From Candidatus Parabeggiatoa sp. nov. 3 (GTDB taxonomy: Bacteria > Pseudomonadota > Gammaproteobacteria > Beggiatoales > Beggiatoaceae): a DNA stretch of 34,554 bases. The DNA is taken from NCBI GenBank assembly GCA_003645185.1, contig QNEL01000016.1, forward strand, positions 1-34,554, read 5' to 3'. The position numbers and the translations under genes were made by a program. The notes beneath the pieces were generated by a model. That model had not been told where the DNA came from, searched no databases, and worked only from the letters and a program-made list of their open reading frames with translations. This document shows positions 23,605 to 32,075 of the stretch, piece after piece; positions within the stretch are counted from its first letter, which is position 1; each line of letters begins with the position of its first letter.

Positions 23605-26600
23605 AGCACACCCCAATCCGACAGTGTCGGTTTAATCTTCTTCCATATTTCAGAACGAATATCACCAAATGTAGCACCATGCACAACTTTATCACTTGTA
23701 ATCTTCTGATCATCAACAACTGCCTGAATTACTGAAGACGCTGCACCACCGACAGCAGCATCTGCAATAGCAGACCCCAATCCGACAGTAGCAGTTATTG
23801 CTCCACCAACTGCAGCCCCTATATAAGTCCCCAAACTTGATAGCTCACCCTTATACAGATCAATAGCACCTTGTACAACAACACCAATCAACGCACCAAT
23901 AACAGATCTACCATCAGGATCAGTATATCTAACAGGGTTATGCCCCGCATAATGGTACAAATCCAAATTAACCGTATTAAACACACCTCCCATTCCAGCT
24001 AAATTCTTTTCGGGTGAATAACGCCTGCCTTCTTTTTGTGCCTGACGCATATCGCTAACGTTAGGCAAATACTCACCCAAAATCGGATCAGCCGATTGCC
24101 AAACACTAGTCCTCGCATCATAATACCGAGCACCAAAGTAATACAACCCAGTCTCCTCATCCAACTCCTTAGCCGTAAACTGATAAGGAGTCCGTTGGGT
24201 ATTACTTGACTGCTCAACAAAAGTTTCCCCAAACGCAAAATACTCCAAATGCTGGTACAAACTACCATTGTAATCAGTCACATAAGCACTACTACCCAAA
24301 TGGTCTGGATGGTAAAAATACTGCCACTTCGTCTCGCTTGGACTCTTAGCTTTAGCCTTACTAGCCTTGCCATTTTGAGCCTCAACACTGGTATTCTCCT
24401 GCTTAACCAGCTTCGACACCAAACGCGCCTTACCAGCATAAACATGCTTAGTCCCCACCGAACGATTCCGCATACTGAAAAACTGATTCACGTAAACCGT
24501 CTCACCCTGTGGGCCACTCTTAATCACCCGCTCACCAGCAGCATCATACTTATAGGTCTTCTCATGCCCATTATCAAAAATCGACTGAATCCGATTTTCC
24601 GCATCCCAAACGATAGTCCGCCGCGTACCATTCTTATCATGCTCCCAACCAGTCTGATTACCATTGGCATCATAACTAAACGTCCGCTCGCCAATATGCG
24701 TCGGTGCATGAGGCTGTTCACCATCATAAGCATACGCCCAATCATAAGTCGTCTTCTTCTGGGTAATCAATTGACCACTGGGCTGCCGCAAAGTATGCAG
24801 TTGGGTTTTCGCCTTGATATTATGAATGCTATCATAAACCATATCCAACTGATAACTGTGCTGTTTATCCGGCTGAAAATCAAAAGTACCCTCCGCATGA
24901 GTCAACCGATACAAATCATCATAATCATAATGATACTGCGTCGCTCCACCCAATTGATTTGGAGAAGTCACTGCCGCCGAATTTGCTTGCCCCAGAATAT
25001 TCCCAACCTTATCATACTCATAAGTCAGGTTTTGGAACAGATTGCCATCGCCTTTACCAGCCTTTAAATTAGCCAACCGCCGATTTAACGGATTATAACT
25101 ATAGCTGGTGCGAACATTATTGCCCAAATCAACAAAAGTCCGTTGCCCAAACTTATCGTATTCCAGCCGTTTGAGATAGACATAATGATGCCCAGCCTTA
25201 TCTCCCGCAGCCGCCCGAATTGAGCCACCCGAATCATATTGATTCGTCAACACTTCGCCATCGGGATAAGTCAAACTTTGCAACCGATTCCAAGTGTCAA
25301 ACACAAATTCAGAAGTATAAACTTCCGGACTGTTAGCACTATTACCCTGTGTATCCGAAGCCACCGTCTTGATGGTTTTGACCGTTTCACCCAAATGACC
25401 ATAAAAACGTTCTTCCATGCCAGATTGGTCAGTCACGGTGACTATCCGATTGGCCCGATTGAAAGCCGCACCCGGATTGCCATAAGTATAAGCGACATCA
25501 ATGGCTGGAAAAACTGCCTTGCCTTTGGCATCAATCCGCGCCGGATAAGTGATGCCAGACAAACGGTTGTAACTATAATCATAGACTATCGCCTGTCCAT
25601 CAAGCCGCAAATTCGCGGTGATTTTCTGTCTGACATTCGAGGCTAAATCATACACTGTCTCCGTCAAACCCATATCTGGACTATCAATATGTGTTCGCCG
25701 CCCAAAATTGTCATAACTCACCGTCGTGGCGTTGTTTTGGTCATCAACCACCGTAACGATTTGTTTGAGCGAATCATATTCGTAGCTCGTCCACAGAGTC
25801 TCACCTTCATTAAATTCCTTGACCGCCGTGATAACGCCACGCACATCCTTAAACGTTTCTTTAAAGATACCATTGGCATCCGTCACTTTAGTCCAGAATT
25901 GAGTTTGCTCATTGCGATCCGAATCAAACCCATAAGCCGTGAGCGTACTGGTTGCATCTGGAATCGTAGTGCTAACCGTGCGATCCATCACATCATAAAC
26001 CGTCACCGTCGGCTGAATACTATCCACGCTGGTATTAAACACGCCCGCCTTACTCAAAGCTTCCGTGATGGGATAATATTGTTCAATACCCCGTCCCAGA
26101 AAATAAAAGGTGACATGCCCAGACACCGTCATCACATCTTGCGGTTCGGTATCAACGCAGGTGTGAATAGTCGTGTCTTTCTTGGTTTGCAATACCCGCT
26201 TGAGTCCATCAGTAAACAATACCGTTTCGATAGGATCATTGACATTGCGATAAACATCAATATGCTGGGTCAGAGCAAAAGGTATCTTCGCTTCGGGATG
26301 ATACTCAAACTGAATGGTATCCAAGCCAGTCCCAGTTTGATAAGGCCCCACAATCGTCGCCACTCGCCCAAATTGATCATAAGTGTAGTCCAACGGATTA
26401 TTATTAATGTCCGTCGTCTTAACCACCTTGCCATATTTGAGGTTATAATCGCCCCGTGACACATAACCAAAGCTATCGGTGACACTGGTATTATGGGTAT
26501 GCACCGCATCATCATAAGTATAGATCAGACTATAACGTTGCCCCTTATAATTGGTTGGCCCAGTCAAACGCTCAATATTCCCATACTGGTTATAAGAGAT

Positions 26601-27171
26601 ATTCGAGGTTGCCGCACTGCCATTGGCAAGATAAATACTCACTTGACTCAGATTACCGGTGCCACTCTCAAAAATAGCCTCCCGTCGCCGCAGCACCGTA
26701 CCACTATTATTAGTGACGATAATCTTATTGGCTTTCCCGACGATATAATTAGCTTCATCTTTGAAGTAACCAATCACCGCTTTGACATCATCTTGGGTGC
26801 CAACATCCGCCCCATCAACAAAATGGATGATATTGCCAAGGGTATCAAACTGATTTTCGGTATAAGTCGCTTTACCCGCTTGCGGTTTGCCCTCATAAAA
26901 CCGTTTTTCAGTACGGCGTAACTCTGGAAATACGGTGGCAGTCAAATGATTCAGACTCACCAATTCACCGCCAGTATCCACATTCCGCAATAGCTATGTA
27001 TTCTCTGTTTCCAGATACTTATTGCCCTCAGCATCCGCCGTGATTTCCTGAACTAACAGCCCTTTATTATAGTAACTGTCATTATGGAAAGTGCGGGTAA
27101 TGGATCGATACAATTGATCACCCTGACTCGCATCCCGATGTTCTTCCTCCAGTGTGCGATAACCATAAAAA
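23601..27171 (-). pseudogene. Rhs-repeat protein, C-terminal part, 5'-truncated with in-frame TAG
   Basis: The long open part (26990-23601, 1129 residues) is made of Rhs/YD repeats (many YDxxGR/YDANGN motifs) and ends in the Rhs core RTPYQFTAKELDEETGLYYFGARYYD. A variable tip of only about 150 residues follows, mostly Gly/Ala-rich (GAAVGGAITATVGLGSAIAD), with no toxin domain I recognise. The frame opens at a TTG with no ribosome site. Upstream the same frame continues through a TAG (26994-26996) as EITADAEGNKYLETENT back to FYGYRTLEEEHRDA at 27165, also Rhs-like, then stops abruptly against the VapC gene. So the gene is truncated and interrupted. The C-terminal stop lies in a dispersed repeat. 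Intact relatives are large secreted or surface toxins. Confidence 0.8.
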
Positions 27172-27588
27172 CTACTTTAACAACTGAATAAAACCGGCTT
27201 GTTCAAAATGATGATCTGTTGTTAAAGCTTCCATTAGATGACGTTGACCCATGATAACAAAACTAGAACAATCAACTAAACTCCAATTTTTATCTTCACG
27301 CTGAGTTAGTAATTGCCAGGTTTGGTTGTCAAGGTTTACGTCTATGTGAACAATTTCAACTAAGGGGGAATTTTTTAAACTATTAATGAATTCAATAGTT
27401 TTATTTCTTGGAATACGGAGTGGGCTGGTTAGCAATGCAACAAGTTCGGTAATAATGTAGTTGGAGGTAATAAATTTACGATGTTGTTGCCGGATTTGAT
27501 GATAGATTTTAGCAGCAAGTGCATGATGTGTTAGGCTTGGATCAATTAATTCAGCCCATCCAGAAGTATCAACAAAAATATCAGACAT
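27172..27588 (-). CDS. VapC-like PIN-domain toxin
   Basis: 138 residues. PIN acidic residues D7 (IFVDTSGW), E48 (IITELVALL), D106 (SLVDCSSF) and D125 (LTTDHHF) are all present, fitting a Mg-dependent ribonuclease of the VapC type. GAGGA stands eight bases before the ATG, and the antitoxin gene ends 11 bases upstream. It is of a different subfamily from the two PIN proteins at 20 and 22.5 kb. Its stop codon abuts the truncated Rhs reading frame. Confidence 0.9.
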   Translation of the reverse strand: MSDIFVDTSGWAELIDPSLTHHALAAKIYHQIRQQHRKFITSNYIITELVALLTSPLRIPRNKTIEFINSLKNSPLVEIVHIDVNLDNQTWQLLTQREDKNWSLVDCSSFVIMGQRHLMEALTTDHHFEQAGFIQLLK

Positions 27589-27599
27589 TTAGATGTTCC

Positions 27600-27836
27600 T
27601 CAATGTTTGTCAAGGAGCGATTGTCCAAGATATTTGTCATGTTTATCTGCCCAATCAGGAATATTGCTGTTAAAAGCACCAATGAATTTTTCTAACGGAT
27701 CCGTTTTTTGCTGTTGAGTTATCTTTTTCAACCACTGAACGGCTAATATTTCAGGTTGTTGCCCAATTTGCGTCGCGGTTTTTAGGAGCGATTGATAAAC
27801 ATTTTCGGGTAGTTCTAATGTCAGTGAGTGTCCCAT
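27600..27836 (-). CDS. VapB-like antitoxin
   Basis: 78 residues immediately upstream of the PIN toxin. The N-terminus MGHSLTLELPENVYQSLLKTA is a ribbon-helix-helix-type start, usual for DNA-binding antitoxins that autoregulate the operon. The C-terminal half (IGAFNSNIPDWADKHDKYLGQSLL) would bind the toxin. AGAGG lies about nine bases before the ATG. Confidence 0.85.
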   Translation of the reverse strand: MGHSLTLELPENVYQSLLKTATQIGQQPEILAVQWLKKITQQQKTDPLEKFIGAFNSNIPDWADKHDKYLGQSLLDKH

Positions 27837-27902
27837 TTTTAATGACCTCTAATCAAATATTGTTTTTACTACACGTCTATTTTGATGAACGTATTGATTT
27901 GT

Positions 27903-27932
27903 AGTGGGCAAACAAAAAGACGTTTGCCCACT
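27903..27932. repeat. Stem-loop between lipase-like gene and vapB
   Basis: AGTGGGCAAAC and its exact complement around an 8-base loop, followed by a CTACGCTTGCT end like repeat R. It lies about 80 bases after the end of the minus-strand gene at 28013 and could terminate it, but lacks a T-run. Confidence 0.5.
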
Positions 27933-28012
27933 CTACCTGGCTACGCTTGCTACCACCAGTTGAAATAGCCATAATTTAAAGCAGGATATTTTTATTGAAG
28001 AGGTTATTGCTC

Positions 28013-31000
28013 TTACTCTTCATAATATATCCGTAATTTCGGCGGTTTACAGCCTTCTTGTTCAGGATTATTACCACAAATATATTTATCTGCATTGGTA
28101 TTGGATGGGCCACTTACTGCAAATCCATAGAAGGATTCATTATTGAGTAACCAATCAGTCACATCAAAAGAAAAAGTGTCACAAACACCAGTTTCTCCCT
28201 TATAATCATCTATAAAATCAAATAATGGAACAGAAAAAGCTGTAACTGTGTCAGCGTCCCAAGTTTTACGAATTCCATAAATTACTAATAATTTATCTTC
28301 CATACCTGCATTCCAGCAAGAATTAACCACGTCAACTTCAGTCAATTCTAAAATAGCTCGACTAATATTAGCCTTTGCTTGGATATTCTGTAAATCAAAA
28401 TTAACCAATCCAACATCACCAGAAGCTCTACTATCTCGTAATAACCACGAATCACGTAAAGGTGGAGAGGTGAGCATAACAACACTTGTATGGTCTAAAA
28501 CAATTTGCGGTAGTGGTGTTGGTTGAGATGCTGGTGGCACTATGGCCGAAACTACCTCAGATGGCTTACTTTCATCTACTCTATCTCCTTTAAAATCAGT
28601 TTTAACCGCTGTTACATAATAATATTTAGTTACATTAAAACCTTTCCAGTCGGTAAAAGACGTTGAAGTTTGATGAGATGATATAATATATTTACCTTCA
28701 CCATTGAGACATGGACCACTACAAATATAGACATTGTAATGATCAGCATCTCCCATTGCATCCCATGATAATTGTATATTAGTATTTTCAACAGTTGCTT
28801 TTACTCCAGTAACAGTTGTAAGTTCTGTTGGATATACTAAAATATCAAAAATATTTTCTTTTTCTACAGTTTCACTAACTGAGCGACCCATAGTAGTCAA
28901 AAGCTTGCTAAAGGTTTTATACCCCGGAACTTCCACAGAAATAGTAATTCTTCTACCAACTCCAAATTTAACTTTGAATTCTAAACTACCATAAGATTCT
29001 TCATCTATTTGTGTTTTTCCTAGAAGAACTTTTGTTCCGTCATCATTGAATAATGTAATAACAGCATTTTCTAGTAACTTTTCAGTATTATTATAATCCT
29101 TAACAATTACAGTGAAATTAATGGATTTTCCAGATGTATGATTTTGTAGCCATTGCACGGTGTTATTGAAGCCATGATGATCGCAGTAATCGGTTGAAAC
29201 ACATTCAACAAAAGGTTCAACAGGTACATCACTACTCCATATATTTATGGTATCATCACCATTAACTGCTATTGAGTGACGATAGCCACCAAAATTTGTA
29301 TCAGTGTTTTCACTACCCGGCATGATATTAGCATCAAAACCCAATATGGTTTCCGTTAAACGAGCGTTTCCAATGGGTTCGTTATTTTTCAACATATCAA
29401 AAGATTTTTTAGCCACCGTACCACTATTGCCACGACAATTACCAGTCACAGTATAGTTGGGTAAAAATCGTTGACCTTCATAGGTAATTAGTCCATCACC
29501 ATCATCTACTTTATTATTGCTACCACGAAATGTGGTAAGTCCAATTTGAACTAAAATATCAATAGTGGGTAATGGGTTAGTTTTAGTATCAGCTAATTTC
29601 GCTATCAATTCACCCGGTTCACCAACTCCAAAAACTTCGCGAAATGCTTCAAGAGTTAATATGGATTCACCTGCTTCATGACAGGTAAGTGCTTCACAAC
29701 CTTCAAAACCGAATACATCTAGGGCTAAACCTTGTAAATCTTGTCCTTTTGGAAAAGCGATACCATTCATACATTGGTTGTTATCTGCAATAGATGAATG
29801 AGGTGTACCCAAGGTAATTAAACTTGCAATTATACCATCAGGAGAAGGAACAGAATAATTACTTGTACTAGCTATACCTTGTAACCAAGTTCTGGCTAAT
29901 ATTCCACCAAAGGAATGAGCAATAATATGTACTTTTTTACCTGTTATTTTGTAAATTAAATCAACGGCCTGACCCAAATCATTAGCTACATCTTCAAAAC
30001 GTGCGGCTGGACTCCAACTAAACTCAAAAGTAGTATAACCTAGCTTTTGGAGAAGTTGCGGAAAATTTTTCCAAGTACCTTCTCCACCACCAAGAGCACT
30101 CATCGTAGTATAACCATGTATAAATAAAACAGGTTCTTTACCTTCATAGCAACTTTTGTTATCAATGTTGCATGAAGATAACAGTTGTGATGCTATTCGA
30201 TTTTTGAGGTAAAAACCAGCATCCTCAATTGAAAATGCTTGTTGTGCCAATTCAGGTAAACGATTCTTTCCTGCTATACTTCCTCCTGTGACTAAATCAG
30301 CTAAAAACCATCGGTCTTGTGTTAACCAAGGTTCGTTGATAATATATGAGCTGCGAGTAATTCTTCTTGTCCCACGCTTCTTAGATTTCTTCAATTCTGA
30401 ATTAGGGAGGTTAATTTCTACCTTTCCTCCTTCAATTTTGAATTGGTAAACATTATCACCTTCTTCATCAGTGGCTTCAGTAACTTTGACTGATACATTA
30501 GAGTTAGCAATGGATTTTATTTCAATACCAGAAGAGGGAACTGTTACCTTTTCTCCTCTACTCAAATTAGTTTCAATCAAGATATCTTTCAAAGCAGTAT
30601 AGCCATCAAGTTTAAAACGAATTTTACCATCCTGTGTAGGAACATAACTAAAACTTCCTGAGAACGATGAACCTTGATAGGTCAATTTTGGAATGATAAG
30701 CCGTAAGTTTTGAGTTAAAATAACACCGGTTGCATTTATGGCAGTGTTTCCAATGTATTCTCCATATTCCTTAACTTCCCATAAAAGACTGCCATCGTTT
30801 GTAGGCACAAAACTGAGTTTAATCCAAAACTGCAATTCACCTGAGTCAGTTCGATAAACTAATTGTGGGATATTTATTTGTATATCTTCAGTTATAACGA
30901 CATTACTGGAAATAGGTGGTGTTGGTTCAGCAACTAATGGAGGTGAAACATTGGAACGAGATAAAGTTCCGAAAACTATGGGACCTCCCTTACCGATTGT

Positions 31001-32017
31001 AGGTAAGGTGTCAATTACAGTCTGAGTAGCAATATCTATAATAGAAATTCCTTTTCTTAAAAAATAAGTGACATAAATACGAGAACCATCTGGATGTATT
31101 GCTACACTAGAAGGTTGTTTATCTAGGGAAATAGACTCAATTATTGTATTTGTACTAGTATCAAAAATAGAAATAGCATAATTTTCTTTATCAGTCAAAA
31201 AAACATGTGAACCACTTGGATGTATTGCAATAGGGATACTACCAAGTATTTTACCACCATCATAATCATTGATATTCTCGCTAAATATTGATACATAATT
31301 AGTAGTATCAATAACAGAAATTGAATTACTATTTGAGTCTGTTAGATAAATATATAAACCGTTTGGATGTACTACTATGCTATCGCTGTTTGGTAAAATA
31401 GCAATTGCTTCTGCATCATCCATACTTGTCGGGTGTAATAAACTGTAGTTTGTTAAGTCATATACTCTCCAACTTACAGAATGGTATATGCTTGTATAAA
31501 TACGAGAACCATCTGGATGTATGGCCATAAGTCCATGCCCTTGTAATGTATTGACAATACTATTGTTCTTAGTATCAATAACTGAAAACTTACTATGATG
31601 AGCCACATAAATATATGAACCATCTGGGTGTATTGTAATAAAGTGAGGCTTACCATCCAACTTACGTTCTAGAGGGATAGTAGTTATCAAACGATTCTCG
31701 TTAAGATCAATGACAATAATTTTATTCTTTTCTGTAGCAACATAAAGAAGATTATTAGGAGAAATCGCTAACCCGAAAATAGAACATTCTTCTAGTATGT
31801 CTGGGGATATTGTGTTAATCACCGTATTAGTGCTTGTGTTAAGAACGGCAACAGTACTCCTACTATTTGGAGTGTAAGCCAAATAATCCACAGCCTGAAC
31901 CACATTAACCACACCTACTGCAAGACTTGTAGAGAATATCCACATAGGTATCAATTTTCTAATGGACTTACTACACACAATAGCTAACATAATAATGCTA
32001 AAAAAAATTAAATACAT
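28013..32017 (-). CDS. Secreted beta-propeller / alpha-beta hydrolase (lipase-like) multidomain protein
   Basis: 1334 residues. A hydrophobic N-terminus (about 1-42) looks like a signal sequence, ending near VVQAVDYLAYT. Residues ~43-345 are YncE/YVTN-type propeller repeats (IHPDGSRIYVT, SVIDT). Two related beta domains (~370-490) are followed by a hydrolase domain with oxyanion motif LFIHGYTT (631-638), nucleophile elbow AHSFGG (S702) and LGTPHSS (736-742), as in triacylglycerol lipases of the GHSxG/AHSxG type. A fibronectin-III-like domain (~1063-1160) and a C-terminal DNRLRE-like beta domain (~1175-1334) end the chain. The ATG has AGAGGA eight bases upstream. It separates the two Rhs-system pieces. 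Surface or secreted ester hydrolysis is inferred; the native substrate is unknown. Confidence 0.82.
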   Translation of the reverse strand: MYLIFFSIIMLAIVCSKSIRKLIPMWIFSTSLAVGVVNVVQAVDYLAYTPNSRSTVAVLNTSTNTVINTISPDILEECSIFGLAISPNNLLYVATEKNKIIVIDLNENRLITTIPLERKLDGKPHFITIHPDGSYIYVAHHSKFSVIDTKNNSIVNTLQGHGLMAIHPDGSRIYTSIYHSVSWRVYDLTNYSLLHPTSMDDAEAIAILPNSDSIVVHPNGLYIYLTDSNSNSISVIDTTNYVSIFSENINDYDGGKILGSIPIAIHPSGSHVFLTDKENYAISIFDTSTNTIIESISLDKQPSSVAIHPDGSRIYVTYFLRKGISIIDIATQTVIDTLPTIGKGGPIVFGTLSRSNVSPPLVAEPTPPISSNVVITEDIQINIPQLVYRTDSGELQFWIKLSFVPTNDGSLLWEVKEYGEYIGNTAINATGVILTQNLRLIIPKLTYQGSSFSGSFSYVPTQDGKIRFKLDGYTALKDILIETNLSRGEKVTVPSSGIEIKSIANSNVSVKVTEATDEEGDNVYQFKIEGGKVEINLPNSELKKSKKRGTRRITRSSYIINEPWLTQDRWFLADLVTGGSIAGKNRLPELAQQAFSIEDAGFYLKNRIASQLLSSCNIDNKSCYEGKEPVLFIHGYTTMSALGGGEGTWKNFPQLLQKLGYTTFEFSWSPAARFEDVANDLGQAVDLIYKITGKKVHIIAHSFGGILARTWLQGIASTSNYSVPSPDGIIASLITLGTPHSSIADNNQCMNGIAFPKGQDLQGLALDVFGFEGCEALTCHEAGESILTLEAFREVFGVGEPGELIAKLADTKTNPLPTIDILVQIGLTTFRGSNNKVDDGDGLITYEGQRFLPNYTVTGNCRGNSGTVAKKSFDMLKNNEPIGNARLTETILGFDANIMPGSENTDTNFGGYRHSIAVNGDDTINIWSSDVPVEPFVECVSTDYCDHHGFNNTVQWLQNHTSGKSINFTVIVKDYNNTEKLLENAVITLFNDDGTKVLLGKTQIDEESYGSLEFKVKFGVGRRITISVEVPGYKTFSKLLTTMGRSVSETVEKENIFDILVYPTELTTVTGVKATVENTNIQLSWDAMGDADHYNVYICSGPCLNGEGKYIISSHQTSTSFTDWKGFNVTKYYYVTAVKTDFKGDRVDESKPSEVVSAIVPPASQPTPLPQIVLDHTSVVMLTSPPLRDSWLLRDSRASGDVGLVNFDLQNIQAKANISRAILELTEVDVVNSCWNAGMEDKLLVIYGIRKTWDADTVTAFSVPLFDFIDDYKGETGVCDTFSFDVTDWLLNNESFYGFAVSGPSNTNADKYICGNNPEQEGCKPPKLRIYYEE

Positions 32018-32075
32018 GATTTTTTCCTCTGAAATAAAAAAGACATTACTTGATTAGAATTATGATAACACATAG

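Noticed and set aside
24249-26921. Long plus-strand open frames opposite the Rhs gene (up to 272 residues)
   Set aside because: Shadow frames of the repetitive Rhs coding sequence; rich in Ile/Arg/Asn with no motif or start signal.
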